NCBI RefSeq assembly: GCF_004349065.1
Contig: NZ_SMKZ01000022.1
Coordinates: 36,131 to 100,130 of the forward strand
DNA length: 64,000 nt
Reading direction: 5' to 3'
Source of the DNA: Jiangella asiatica
GTDB taxonomy: Bacteria > Actinomycetota > Actinomycetes > Jiangellales > Jiangellaceae
How positions within the stretch are numbered: position 1 is the first letter of the stretch; every line of letters starts with the position of its first letter. Both the position numbers and the translations under genes were made by a program. The notes under the pieces were generated by a model that saw only the letters and a list, made by a program, of their open reading frames with translations, was not told the origin of the DNA and ran no database searches. Positions 42,270 to 51,900 of the stretch are shown here, in pieces.

Positions 42270-44708
42270 TCAGAGCAGCTCACGCTTGCGCAACTGGGTC
42301 CAGAGCACCCAACCCGGAATGATCGGCAGCCAGAACGACACCAGCCGGAACACCAGAACGGCGGTGACGGCCGCGGTCGTCGTCACGCCGAGGGTGCTGA
42401 CGCCGGCGGTCAGCGCGGCCTCGACCGCGCCCAGGCCGCCGGGCGTCGGCACCGCCGTACCCAGGGTGTTGCCGACCAGCTGGACGACGGCGAGGCCGGC
42501 GATGCTGACGCTCTCGCCCACCGCGCGGACGCACGCGTAGAAGCACAGGATCAGGCTGACCGACTGCGCGAGGATGCCGCCGACCGCCATCGCCAGCTTC
42601 CGTGGATCGGTGAACACGTCCAGCAGCCGCGGCAGGCCGCGCTCGGCGAAGTCGCGCCACAGCTCGCTGAGCCGGGCCCGCACCGCTGGGATGAGCGCGA
42701 CGACAGCGGCCGCCAGCAGCAGCCCGAGCACCAGCATCAGCGTGCCGGCCGACGGCAGCCCCGGCACCGCCGTGTACCCGGAGACCACTGCCAGCACGGC
42801 CAGCAGCGGGAACGTCACCGCCACCTGGGCGACCTGGTTCGCCGCGACGCTCGCCGCGGCCAGCGGCGCCGCCACTCCGGCCTTCGTCAGCAGCCGGATG
42901 TTGATGGCCACGTTGCTGACCGCGGTCGGCGCCAGCAGCCGAAGGAAGCTGATCGAGACCTGGGCGGCGACCACGCGCCAGAACGGCACCCGGTCGGGCA
43001 CGAACCCCAGCATGCCCACCGCCATGGCCAGGTAGTTCGAGGCCACCAGTGCCACGGCCAGGAAGAGCCAGCGCCAGTCGGTGCGCTCCCACAACTCACC
43101 GAAGGACACGTCGGACAGCTGGGTGCCGACGAAGTAGACCGCCACGACGGTGCCGACGCCGGTTAGCAGCGACAGCGGCCGCACCCGTTGGAGACGGGCC
43201 GGCTCCGGCGGCGAGCCGGTCCGCTCGACGAGCCGGTCACGCAGCCCGACGAGGACCTCCCGGTGGCCCTTGACGTGCTCACGAGTGCCCGGTGTCAGGG
43301 CCAAGGGCTGCAGCAGCGGGATGGCCGAGCGGACGACGTCGGCGCCCAGCACGTCGATCGCGGAGTCGACGGCGCGGTCCGGTCCGACGACGATGCTCAC
43401 GGCGGTGAGCGCCTGGGCGAGGTCGGCCCGGATCGCGACGTCGGTCGCGGCCACCTCGCCGCCGGACGGCGACAGCAGCCACACGTCACCGCCGTCGGCG
43501 ACGAGTACGGTCCGTGCCGAGAGCCGGCGGTGCGCGATGTCATTGCGCCGCAGCAGGCCCAGCTGCCGCCAGAGGTCGAGCAGCAGGTCGTCGGTGACGT
43601 CGTCCTCGCTCAACTCCGCCAGCGGCCGGCCGGGCACGTGGTCGTACACGATGGCGACGGAGTCGCCGTCGACGCGCAGCACGGTGCGCAATGGCGGGGT
43701 CCGGACCCCGGCCCGCGCCACGGCCAGCGACTGCAGCGTGATGCGGTCGATGGTGTCGCGCATGGTCACCGTCTGCCGCGGCAGCACCTCCTCGCGGGTG
43801 CGCAGCCGGTCGATGAACCGGGCGAACGTGCCGGCGCCCTCGTGGTTGCGGTCGAGGACCAGCACGGTGAGCTTGCCCTTCGGCGTCTCGGCGGTGAGGT
43901 GGCGGTCCTCGCCGGCGGGATCGGCGCGCAGTGCGGTGACCTGGTAGCCGGCGTTCTCCAGCGCCTGGGCGATCATCTGGCCGCTCGGTGCCAGGGACGG
44001 CTGCCCGCCGATGACGCGCACGAGGAGCCCCGCGGCCAGCCCGATGCCGATGGCGATGAGCATGCCGCCGACGGTCGCCTCGCCGCGCAGCATCTGCACC
44101 GCGAAGCCGCCGGCGACGGCGAAGATGGCGACCTGCCGGAACCGCTTCACGTCCAGGCGTGACACCACCGTGACGACGGCCACCAGCAGGGCCGGGTAGG
44201 CGGGGACCGGCGTGCCGTCGGCCCCGTCGACCACCGGCACCAGGCTGTCGTGAAGCCGTCCGGGCGCCTGGCCGCTGGTCAGCCACTCCGAGACCAGGGC
44301 GGCCGCGGCGGAGGCGACGACGCCGGCGACCAGCAGCTCGACGGTGGTGCGGATGCGGCCGCGGATCATGAGCACCGCCACCAGCACCGGCGGGACGACC
44401 ACGCCGGCGAGGCTGGCGGTGAAGTCGACGATGCCGACCACGCTGCCGGGCACCCGGACGTTGAGGTCGGCCAGGTCGGCCGTGATGGCGGTCATGGTCC
44501 GCTCGGCGATGATCGACATGGCGACGAGCCCGGTCATCGCGGCCGTCACCACCAGCAGGAACAGCACGTCGGCCGGCCGGCGGGTACGCGGAGGCAGCGG
44601 CGGCTCGTCGACGACGATCTCGTCGGCCGACGGCTCCGGTGCGTCCACGTGCTCGGTCATCGAAGCAGCATCGTCGCACGTGCCTGCGCGATCGGAACGC
44701 CCGGACAT
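42270..44708 (-). CDS. Membrane protein: degenerate kinase domain fused to MprF-type flippase domain (copy 2)
   Basis: An 812-aa paralogue of the gene downstream, sharing its layout along the whole length. ATG 44708 is chosen because CGGAG lies about 8 nt upstream; ATG 44660 (796 aa) matches the start of copy 1 more closely but has no ribosome site. The HRD-like segment is AHRRLSARTVL (Asp missing) and the DFG-like segment is LLSPSGG, so here the metal-binding Asp is lost as well. Helices and the PTPGGLGAVEAALTAG motif of the flippase domain are kept. The two genes look like a tandem duplication, and copy 2 would be the more decayed kinase. No MprF catalytic lysyl-transfer domain is present in either. 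Confidence 0.8.
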   Translation of the reverse strand: MSGRSDRAGTCDDAASMTEHVDAPEPSADEIVVDEPPLPPRTRRPADVLFLLVVTAAMTGLVAMSIIAERTMTAITADLADLNVRVPGSVVGIVDFTASLAGVVVPPVLVAVLMIRGRIRTTVELLVAGVVASAAAALVSEWLTSGQAPGRLHDSLVPVVDGADGTPVPAYPALLVAVVTVVSRLDVKRFRQVAIFAVAGGFAVQMLRGEATVGGMLIAIGIGLAAGLLVRVIGGQPSLAPSGQMIAQALENAGYQVTALRADPAGEDRHLTAETPKGKLTVLVLDRNHEGAGTFARFIDRLRTREEVLPRQTVTMRDTIDRITLQSLAVARAGVRTPPLRTVLRVDGDSVAIVYDHVPGRPLAELSEDDVTDDLLLDLWRQLGLLRRNDIAHRRLSARTVLVADGGDVWLLSPSGGEVAATDVAIRADLAQALTAVSIVVGPDRAVDSAIDVLGADVVRSAIPLLQPLALTPGTREHVKGHREVLVGLRDRLVERTGSPPEPARLQRVRPLSLLTGVGTVVAVYFVGTQLSDVSFGELWERTDWRWLFLAVALVASNYLAMAVGMLGFVPDRVPFWRVVAAQVSISFLRLLAPTAVSNVAINIRLLTKAGVAAPLAAASVAANQVAQVAVTFPLLAVLAVVSGYTAVPGLPSAGTLMLVLGLLLAAAVVALIPAVRARLSELWRDFAERGLPRLLDVFTDPRKLAMAVGGILAQSVSLILCFYACVRAVGESVSIAGLAVVQLVGNTLGTAVPTPGGLGAVEAALTAGVSTLGVTTTAAVTAVLVFRLVSFWLPIIPGWVLWTQLRKRELL

Positions 44709-44795
44709 GCCGTTCTCCGTGGTGAGGTGATCGACCGGATGTGTCGTGGGCGCGGGTGCGCGGCCGGCGGTGCCGCGTCGGGCACGATGGGCGGC

Positions 44796-45128
44796 ATGGA
44801 CGACGAGTACGTCGAGGCGGTGCTCAGCCTGGTCGAGCTCATCCCGCCGGGCCGGGCGATGTCGTACGGCGCGATCGCGGATGTGGTCGGCGAGACGCTG
44901 GGCCGCGGCGGTCCGCGTCAGGTCGGCACCGTCATGTCCACGGTCGGCGGGACGGTGGCCTGGTGGCGGGTGGTGACGGTCGCGGGCCGGCCGCCGCGCG
45001 GGCACGAGGTCCGGGCGCTGCGCGAGCTCGCCGCCGAGGGAACACCACTGAGCGCCGACGGGTCCCGCGTCGACCTGCGCCGCGCGGCCTGGCACCCCGA
45101 GCGCCATCCTGACCCCGACCTCCGTTGA
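44796..45128 (+). CDS. Alkyltransferase-like (ATL) DNA-binding protein
   Basis: A 110-aa single-domain MGMT-fold protein. The helix-turn-helix RAMSYGAIADVVGE and the arginine finger region are kept, but the active-site P-C-H-R-V is A-W-W-R-V (Trp56 at the cysteine position), so it cannot remove alkyl groups. ATL proteins bind O6-alkylguanine and pass it to nucleotide excision repair. A small MGMT-family gene is at the same place in mycobacteria (Rv3204). It lies ahead of adnAB in a repair neighbourhood. ATG 44787 is a possible alternative start. The stop lies inside the stem-loop that follows. Confidence 0.9.
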   Translation: MDDEYVEAVLSLVELIPPGRAMSYGAIADVVGETLGRGGPRQVGTVMSTVGGTVAWWRVVTVAGRPPRGHEVRALRELAAEGTPLSADGSRVDLRRAAWHPERHPDPDLR

Positions 45129-45196
45129 TCTTGGAGTAACCGCGGAATCAACGGACGATCCGCCACGCGTTTCCGCGGTTGTTCCAAGATCAACGG
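45122..45196 (+). terminator. 25-bp imperfect stem-loop over the ATL stop codon
   Basis: Arms 45122-45146 and 45172-45196 pair at 23 of 25 positions (CCGTTGATCTTGG...), with a 25-nt loop. The ATL stop is within the left arm. It ends the ATL transcript and separates it from adnA. Confidence 0.75.
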
Positions 45197-45313
45197 GAGG
45201 GACGGCGGGGTCGGGCGGCGCAGCGGGACGATGGGGACCCGGACGCTGTCGGTGGGGCGTGGTGGGATGAGTGCCGTCGCCAGATCGTCGTCGACAGAAA
45301 GGAGCGGCACCCG

Positions 45314-48300
45314 GTGAGGCGTCCCGCCGATCGCGCTGTCGTGCGGCTTGTCCGCACCGTCCAGCCGCCCTTGTCGCCGGTCCGTCTCGACGACGCACAG
45401 CGGCGCGCCGTGGAGCACCGCGGCGGGCCGTTGCTGCTGCTCGCCGGCCCGGGCACCGGCAAGACCACCACGTTGGTCGAGGCGGTCGCGCACCGCGTGG
45501 AGCACGACGGGCTCGACCCCGAGCGGGTGCTGGTGCTGACGTTCAGCCGGCGGGCCGCCGCCGAGCTGCGCGAGCGCATCGCCCGCAGGCTGGGGCGCAC
45601 CGTCCGCGAGCCGCTGGCGCGCACGTTCCACTCCTACGCGTTCGGGCTGCTGCGCCGCGAGGCGGTCGAACGCGGCGAGCCGACGCCGCGGCTGCTGGGC
45701 GGCGCCGAGCAGGATGTGCTCATCCGCGAGCTGCTGCGCGGCGACGTCGAGGACCTCGGTTCCGGCTACTGGCCCGACCGGCTCCGGCCGGCGCTGCTGA
45801 CCCGGGGCTTCGCGGCGGAGCTGCGCGACTTCCTGATGCGGGCGGTCGAGCGCGGCATCGCCATCGACGACCTGGCCGAGCTCGGCCGGGTGCACGGGCG
45901 CGACGACTGGGTGGCGGCTGCCCGGTTCTTCCACCAGTACGGCGGCGTCACGGCCTTCCGCGACCCGCCGACGTTCGATCAGGCCGAGCTGGTCCGGGCC
46001 GCGGCCGGGCTGCTGCGCGACGACTCCGCGCTGCTGTCCCGCGAGCGGCAGGCCCGCGCGTTCGTCGTCGTCGACGAGTACCAGGACTCCGACCCGGCGC
46101 AGGAGGAGCTGCTGCGGCTGCTGGCCGGCGGCGGCCGCGACCTGCTCGTCGTCGGCGACCCCGACCAGTCCATCTACGGGTTCCGCGGCGCGGAGCCCGA
46201 GGGCATCCGGCGCTTCGCCGACCGCTTCCTCGCCGCCGACGGCTCGCCGGGCACGGTCCTGGCGCTGACGGTGTCGCGGCGCAGCGGGCCGGGGCTGCTG
46301 ACCGCATCGCGGCGGGTGGCGGCGCGCCTGGGCGGCCCGCGCGCGCACCGTGACCTGCGGCCGGCACCCGACGGCGTCCGGGCCGGGCTCGGCGACGCGA
46401 CGTCGGACCGGGCCACGGTGCACCTACTGGCCAGCGCCAGCCAGGAGGCGGCGTTCATCGCCGGCCGGCTGCGTGCCGCGCACCTGCTCGACGACGTGCC
46501 GTGGGACGCCATGGCGGTGCTGGTACGCGGCGCCGGCGCCATTCCCGTGCTGCGCAGGGCGCTGGCCGGAGCCGGCGTGCCGGTGAGCGTCCGGCTCGAC
46601 GACGTGCCGCCGGTCGATCAGCCGCCGGTGCGGGCGCTGCTCACTGTGCTGGAGCTCGCCACCGGGCTGCGCGACCTGGAGGTCGAGACCGCGCTCGACC
46701 TCGTCACCGGACCGCTCGGCGGCGCGGACGCGCTGGCCGTGCGCCGGCTGCGGCAGGAGCTGCGTGGGCACGAGCTGACCGCCGGCGGCGGTCGTGCGTC
46801 GGGTGAGTTGCTGGTCGAGGCCATCGAGGACCCTACCGTGCTGGAGTTCCTGGACGACCGCGCGGTCGAGCCGGCCGCGCGGCTCGCCGGGCTGATCACC
46901 GCCGCCCGCGAGGCCGCCTCCGTCGAGGCCGCCACCGCCGAGGACGTGCTGTGGGCGGTGTGGAGCCGGTCCGGGCTCGAGGCGCGCTGGTCGCGGGCGG
47001 CGCTGAGCGGCGGCCGGGCCGCTCCGGCCGCGGACGCCGACCTCGACGCCGTCGTCGCCCTGTTCGATGCCGTCGCCCGCTATGTCGACCGGATGCCCGG
47101 CTCGCGGCCCGAGGGCTTCGTCGAGCACCTGCGCGACCAACAGCTGCCGGCCGACACCTACCGTCCCACCGCGCCGTCGGCGGCCACGGTCACCATCCTG
47201 ACCGCGCACGCCGCGAAGGGTCTGGAATGGGACGTCGTGGCGGTCGCCGGCGTCCAGGAGGGCGTCTGGCCCGACCTGCGCGAGCGGGGCAGCCTGCTGG
47301 GCATCGAGTCGCTGGTCGACGTGGTCGCCCATCGGGACGACTCCGCCGTCACGCGTGCGAGTGCGCGGCTGGCCGAGGAGCGGCGGCTGTTCTACGTGGC
47401 GGTGACGCGGGCGCGCCGACGGCTCTACGTCACCGCTGTCTCCGACGAGGAGTCGCAGCCGTCGCGGTTCCTCGACGACGTCGAGCCGCTCCCGGCCGGC
47501 GCCGAGCCCGAGCGTGCCGTACAGCGCCCCGGCCGCGGGCTGAGCCTGCCCGCCGTCGTCGCCGAGCTGCGTGGCGTGGTCTGCGACCCGACCGAGCCCG
47601 ACGAGCGCAGACGCGGCGCCGCGCACCACCTGGCCCGGCTGGCCGCGGCCGGGGTCGCGCAGGCCGACCCCGACCAGTGGTACGGCGTGCGTGAGCTGTC
47701 CGCGGCCCAGCCGCTGGGGCGGCCGGACCAGCCGGTGCGGGTGTCGCCCTCGAAGGTCGAGGAGTTCAACCGCTGCGAGCTGCGCTGGCTGCTCAAAGCC
47801 TGCGGAGCCACCGACTCCGACCTGCGCCGGGCCGGTGTCGGGTCGCTGGTGCACGACCTCGCCGAGCGCGCCGCCACCGAGGGATGGTCCGACGACAAGC
47901 TGCTCACCGAGCTGGACAACTCCTGGCCCTCCATCGATGCCGGCGAGGGCTGGGTGGCCGCCCGCGAGTACACCCGGGTGCGCGACATGGTGCAGCGGCT
48001 GGGCCGCTGGCTGCGGTCCAATCCACGCACGCTGGTCGGTGCCGAGCTCGGCTTCGACGTGCGCATCGGGTCCGCGCGGCTGGTCGGGCGGGTCGACCGG
48101 CTCGACGCCGACGACGACGGACGCCTCGTCGTGGTCGACTACAAGACCGGCGTGAGCGCGCCGAGCACCGCCGAGGTGACCGAGCACGCGCAGCTGGCGA
48201 CGTATCAGCTCGCCGTCGAGCACGGCGCTTTCGACGACGCCACCGGCGGGCAGCGGCGCAGTGGGGGAGCGAGCCTGGTCCAGCTCGGCAAGCCCTCCCG

Positions 48301-48496
48301 GGGGGAGGCTCGCGAGCAGGTCCAGCCGCCGCTGCGGGATTCCGAGGAGCCGCGGTGGGCGCACGACATGCTGGAACGCACCGCCGAGGGGATGCGCCAG
48401 CCGACGTTCCGGGCCGAGAAGGGCAGCTGGTGCGGCTTCTGCCCGGCCCGGCCGTCGTGCCCGGTCTGGCCCGAGGGCGAGCAGGTGGTCCCATGA
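45314..48496 (+). CDS. adnA: AdnA: helicase-nuclease subunit for double-strand break resection
   Basis: A 1060-aa subunit of the AdnAB heterodimer. The N-terminal SF1A motor has Walker A GPGTGKT (45-51), motif Ia TFSRRAA, V-V-D-E-Y-Q-D, GDPDQSIYGFRGA and the C-terminal motor block TAHAAKGLEWDVV. The RecB-like nuclease domain near the C-terminus shows G-R-V-D-R-L-D and V-D942-Y-K944-T-G, and Cys821, Cys1040, Cys1043 and Cys1049 form the Fe-S knot. Motif III to VI residues look intact, except that motif IV reads TVSRRSG rather than the usual N-Y-R. GTG 45314 follows AAAGGAG. It overlaps adnB by ATGA. The position before adnB agrees with mycobacteria (Rv3202c-Rv3201c). Confidence 0.95.
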   Translation: MRRPADRAVVRLVRTVQPPLSPVRLDDAQRRAVEHRGGPLLLLAGPGTGKTTTLVEAVAHRVEHDGLDPERVLVLTFSRRAAAELRERIARRLGRTVREPLARTFHSYAFGLLRREAVERGEPTPRLLGGAEQDVLIRELLRGDVEDLGSGYWPDRLRPALLTRGFAAELRDFLMRAVERGIAIDDLAELGRVHGRDDWVAAARFFHQYGGVTAFRDPPTFDQAELVRAAAGLLRDDSALLSRERQARAFVVVDEYQDSDPAQEELLRLLAGGGRDLLVVGDPDQSIYGFRGAEPEGIRRFADRFLAADGSPGTVLALTVSRRSGPGLLTASRRVAARLGGPRAHRDLRPAPDGVRAGLGDATSDRATVHLLASASQEAAFIAGRLRAAHLLDDVPWDAMAVLVRGAGAIPVLRRALAGAGVPVSVRLDDVPPVDQPPVRALLTVLELATGLRDLEVETALDLVTGPLGGADALAVRRLRQELRGHELTAGGGRASGELLVEAIEDPTVLEFLDDRAVEPAARLAGLITAAREAASVEAATAEDVLWAVWSRSGLEARWSRAALSGGRAAPAADADLDAVVALFDAVARYVDRMPGSRPEGFVEHLRDQQLPADTYRPTAPSAATVTILTAHAAKGLEWDVVAVAGVQEGVWPDLRERGSLLGIESLVDVVAHRDDSAVTRASARLAEERRLFYVAVTRARRRLYVTAVSDEESQPSRFLDDVEPLPAGAEPERAVQRPGRGLSLPAVVAELRGVVCDPTEPDERRRGAAHHLARLAAAGVAQADPDQWYGVRELSAAQPLGRPDQPVRVSPSKVEEFNRCELRWLLKACGATDSDLRRAGVGSLVHDLAERAATEGWSDDKLLTELDNSWPSIDAGEGWVAAREYTRVRDMVQRLGRWLRSNPRTLVGAELGFDVRIGSARLVGRVDRLDADDDGRLVVVDYKTGVSAPSTAEVTEHAQLATYQLAVEHGAFDDATGGQRRSGGASLVQLGKPSRGEAREQVQPPLRDSEEPRWAHDMLERTAEGMRQPTFRAEKGSWCGFCPARPSCPVWPEGEQVVP

Positions 48497-51400
48497 CGTC
48501 CCTGACCACGACGGTCACGCCGCGGGAGCTGGCCCGCCGGCTCGGCCAGCCCGATCCGACGCCGGAACAGGAGGCCGCCATCGCTGCACCGCTGGAGCCG
48601 GGCGTCGTCGTCGCCGGTGCGGGCTCGGGCAAGACCGAGACCATGGCCGCGCGGGTGTTGTGGCTGGTGGCCGCCGGTCTGGTGCGACCGGAGCGGGTGC
48701 TCGGCCTGACGTTTACCCGCAAGGCCGCCCGTGAGCTGGCCGCCCGCATCCGCCGTCGCCTGGCGCAGCTGGCCGCGCGCGGGCTGGTCGACGGCGACCT
48801 GCTGGACGGCGAGCCGACGGTGCTCACGTACGACGCGTACGCCGGGCGCATCGTCGCCGAGCACGCGTTACGGCTGGGGCGCGAGCCCGGTGCCCGCCTG
48901 GTCACCGAGGCGGTGGCCTGGCAGTACGCGCAGCGGGTGGTGTCGGCGTACGACGGCGACATGGAGGCCGTCGGCTACGCGCCGTCCACCGTCGTCGGGA
49001 AGGTGCTGGCGCTGCACGGCGAACTGGCCGGGCACCTGGTCACGCCGGAGCGGGTGCACGAGTTCACCGCCGGTCTCCGTGCCCGCATCGAGTCGCTGCC
49101 CAAGGCGAAGGCGCAGCGCACCAAGGACCTCATGTACGCCGACGTCGCGAAGGGCCTGGCCGTCCAGGACGCCCGGGTCGCGTTGCTGCCGGTCGTCGAG
49201 GAGTTCCGGGCCCGCAAGCGCGCCGACGAGGTCCTCGACTTCGCCGACCAGGCTGAGCTGGCCGCGACGCTGGCGGCCCGGTTCCCGGAGGTCGGCGAGA
49301 CCGAACGGGCCAGCTATCGGGTGGTGCTGCTCGACGAGTACCAGGACACCAGCCACGCCCAGCTCGTGTTGCTGAGGTCGCTGTTCGGCGGCGGGCATCC
49401 GGTGACCGCGGTCGGCGACCCGTGCCAGTCCATTTACGGCTGGCGGGGTGCCAGCGCCGGCACGCTGACCTCGTTCCGGCGCGAGTTCCGGCCTGAGTCC
49501 GGTCCCGCCGGCGGCGACGACGGGGCGCTGGCCAGACTCGACTCCCTCACCACGAGCTTCCGCAACGGCGCCGAGATCCTCCAGGTGGCCAACCGGCTGT
49601 CACAGCCGTTGCGTGCCGAGGGCCTGGACGTGCCTGAGCTCACCGCGTTCCCCGGCCTGGCGCCGAGCACCGTCGTCGCGTCGCTGCACCTCACCGCCGA
49701 CGACGAGGCCGCCGACGTCGCGCGCCGCGCCCGGGCGTTCTGGGACGCCTCCGAGGACGGCCGCACCGTGGCCGTGCTGGTCCGCAACCGCGGCCAGATC
49801 CCGCGGCTGGAGGCCGCCTTGCGCGCGGTGGACCTGCCGGTCGAGGTGGTCGGCGTTGGCGGGCTGCTGTCCACGGCCGAGGTCGGCGACGTCGTGGCGA
49901 CGCTGCGGGTCGTCAACGACCCCTCCCGCGGTGACGCGCTGATGCGGCTGCTCACCGGGTCGCGCTGGCGCATCGGTCCGCGCGACCTGGACGCGCTGGC
50001 GCGCTGGGCCCGGCGGCTGGGACGTCCGGGTACGGCGCCAGGCGCCGGGGCGGGTGGTCCGGCGGGCCCTGGCGGCGAGCTGGTCGCCATGGACGAGGTC
50101 GACGAGCTGAGCATCGTCGACGCCCTCGACGCGCTGCCGCAGGGCGGCGACTGGTTCTCGCCCGAGGGCGACCGCCGGCTGCGTGCGCTGTCGGCGGAGC
50201 TGCGCGACCTGCGCTCGCGCACCGGGCAGTCGCTCACCGAGCTGGTCCACGACGTGCAGCGCACCCTCGGCCTCGACATCGAGCTGGCCGCGCGGCGTGG
50301 CCCGGGCGGCCGGGCCAACCTCGACCGCTTCCTCGACGTCGCCGCGGAGTTCGAGACCAGCGGGCAGTCACACCACCTCTCGGGGTTCCTCGCCTACCTC
50401 GACGCCGCCGAGACCGCCGAGCGGGGCCTGGCCCCCGGCGAGGTCGAGGTCTCCGGCGACCGCGTCCAGGTCCTCACGGTTCACGGCGCCAAAGGGCTCG
50501 AGTGGGACGCGGTGTTCGTGACCGGCTTGGTCGACAAGGTCTTCCCGGCCGGTGGCGAGCGCGACCGCGCCTGGCTCGGCGACCCGGGCGAGCTGCCGTA
50601 CGCGCTGCGCGGCGACGCCGGCGCGCTGCCGCCGCTCGACCTCGAGGGCGTCACCGACCAGGTCGGCGCCCGCGACGCCGTCGACCGCTTCTACGGCGAC
50701 GCCGCGGCGGCAGCACGGCTGGAGGAGCGGCGGCTGGCCTATGTCGCGGTCACCCGGGCTCGGTCGCTCCTGGTGTGCAGCGGCTACTGCTGGGACGACG
50801 CCACCAGGCCGAGGCCGCTGTCGCCGTTCCTGCACGAGGTGCGGGCCGCCTGCGAGGCCGGCGCCGGTGAGATCGGCGTGTGGGTCGAGGCGCCGGACGA
50901 CGACGCCGTCAACCCCCTCACCCAGGACGTGCTCGAGCTGCGCTGGCCGTTCGACCCGCTGGGCCATCGGCGCTCGCTCCTCGCGGCGGGCGCCGCGCTG
51001 GTGCGGGAGGCTCAGACAGCGGTCGACGGCGTCCTGTTCGACCCCGAGCAGCCGGCCACCGAGTGGGACGCCGAGGTCGAGCGGCTGCTCGCCGAGCGCG
51101 ACCGGCACGCGTCCACGCGCCCGGTCGACGTACCGCTGCCGGCCCACCTGTCGGTCTCGCAGCTCGTCGCGCTGCGCGAGAGCCCGGACGAGCTGGCCCG
51201 CTCCCTGCGCCGGCCGGTGCCGCGGGCGCCGGCGCCGCTGGCCCGCCGGGGCACGCTGTTCCACAGCTGGCTGGAGTCGCGCTGGGGCGCGCCCCGCCTG
51301 GTCGACGTCGACGAGCTGCCCGGCTCCGCCGACGGCGGCGGCGCTCCGGACCGTGAGCTGGCCGCGCTACAGGAGGCGTTCCTGGGCTCGGGATGGGCAG

Positions 51401-51738
51401 CCCGCACGCCGGTCGAGGTCGAGGCGCCGTTCGAGCTGCTGGTGGCCGGCGTGCTGCTGCGCGGCCGGGTGGACGCGGTCTTCACCACCGAGGCCGGCGG
51501 TATCGAGGTGGTCGACTGGAAGACCGGCCGGCCGGCCTCCGGCGACGGCGACACCGCGGCGCGTACGGTCCAGCTGGCGGCGTACCGGTTGGCCTTCGCG
51601 CGGCTCTACGACCTGCCGCTGGAGCGCGTCGGTGCCGCCTTCCACCACGTGCGCGACAACCTCACCGTCCGGCCGGCCGATCTGCTGGACGAGGCCGAGC
51701 TGGAAGCGGTCATAGCGTCGCTGCCCACGCCTGAATGA
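48493..51738 (+). CDS. adnB: AdnB: motor-nuclease subunit for double-strand break resection
   Basis: A 1081-aa partner of AdnA. The SF1A motor has Walker A GAGSGKT (42-48), TFTRKAA, L-D-E-Y-Q-D-T, GDPCQSIYGWRGA, LTTSFRNGAEIL (the N/R motif intact) and TVHGAKGLEWDAVFV. The C-terminal nuclease has G-R-V-D-A-V and V-D1008-W-K1010-T-G. No four-cysteine set is present, as expected for AdnB. Together AdnAB unwinds and digests DNA ends so that RecA can act. AdnB is the leading motor in the known mycobacterial enzyme. Translation is coupled to adnA. No terminator is obvious after the stop. Confidence 0.95.
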   Translation: MTSLTTTVTPRELARRLGQPDPTPEQEAAIAAPLEPGVVVAGAGSGKTETMAARVLWLVAAGLVRPERVLGLTFTRKAARELAARIRRRLAQLAARGLVDGDLLDGEPTVLTYDAYAGRIVAEHALRLGREPGARLVTEAVAWQYAQRVVSAYDGDMEAVGYAPSTVVGKVLALHGELAGHLVTPERVHEFTAGLRARIESLPKAKAQRTKDLMYADVAKGLAVQDARVALLPVVEEFRARKRADEVLDFADQAELAATLAARFPEVGETERASYRVVLLDEYQDTSHAQLVLLRSLFGGGHPVTAVGDPCQSIYGWRGASAGTLTSFRREFRPESGPAGGDDGALARLDSLTTSFRNGAEILQVANRLSQPLRAEGLDVPELTAFPGLAPSTVVASLHLTADDEAADVARRARAFWDASEDGRTVAVLVRNRGQIPRLEAALRAVDLPVEVVGVGGLLSTAEVGDVVATLRVVNDPSRGDALMRLLTGSRWRIGPRDLDALARWARRLGRPGTAPGAGAGGPAGPGGELVAMDEVDELSIVDALDALPQGGDWFSPEGDRRLRALSAELRDLRSRTGQSLTELVHDVQRTLGLDIELAARRGPGGRANLDRFLDVAAEFETSGQSHHLSGFLAYLDAAETAERGLAPGEVEVSGDRVQVLTVHGAKGLEWDAVFVTGLVDKVFPAGGERDRAWLGDPGELPYALRGDAGALPPLDLEGVTDQVGARDAVDRFYGDAAAAARLEERRLAYVAVTRARSLLVCSGYCWDDATRPRPLSPFLHEVRAACEAGAGEIGVWVEAPDDDAVNPLTQDVLELRWPFDPLGHRRSLLAAGAALVREAQTAVDGVLFDPEQPATEWDAEVERLLAERDRHASTRPVDVPLPAHLSVSQLVALRESPDELARSLRRPVPRAPAPLARRGTLFHSWLESRWGAPRLVDVDELPGSADGGGAPDRELAALQEAFLGSGWAARTPVEVEAPFELLVAGVLLRGRVDAVFTTEAGGIEVVDWKTGRPASGDGDTAARTVQLAAYRLAFARLYDLPLERVGAAFHHVRDNLTVRPADLLDEAELEAVIASLPTPE

Positions 51739-51863
51739 CTGTGCCGCGGGTGCGCGCACCAGCCCTGGTCACGAGGCCGCCGCGCCGCAAGGTGGGCATA
51801 ATACCTGGTCGAGGACGGTTTGGCAGCGGAAATGACTCGTTGTCTCGATTCCGGAGATGCCAC

Positions 51864-51892
51864 TTGATCGGCATGGCCGGCCGCGCGACACT
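51864..51892 (+). promoter_or_regulatory. Sigma-A-type promoter of the double-Nudix gene (leaderless)
   Basis: TTGATC (51864-51869), exactly 17 bp, then GACACT (51887-51892), with GTG 51901 eight bases further. This spacing predicts transcription starting at the GTG. No ribosome site is present. Confidence 0.6.
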
Positions 51893-51900
51893 CCTGTCTC

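Noticed and set aside
42270..45398. Longer version of the flippase copy 2 starting at 45398
   Set aside because: The extra N-terminal part overlaps the ATL gene in antisense and is low complexity; ATG 44708 has a ribosome site.
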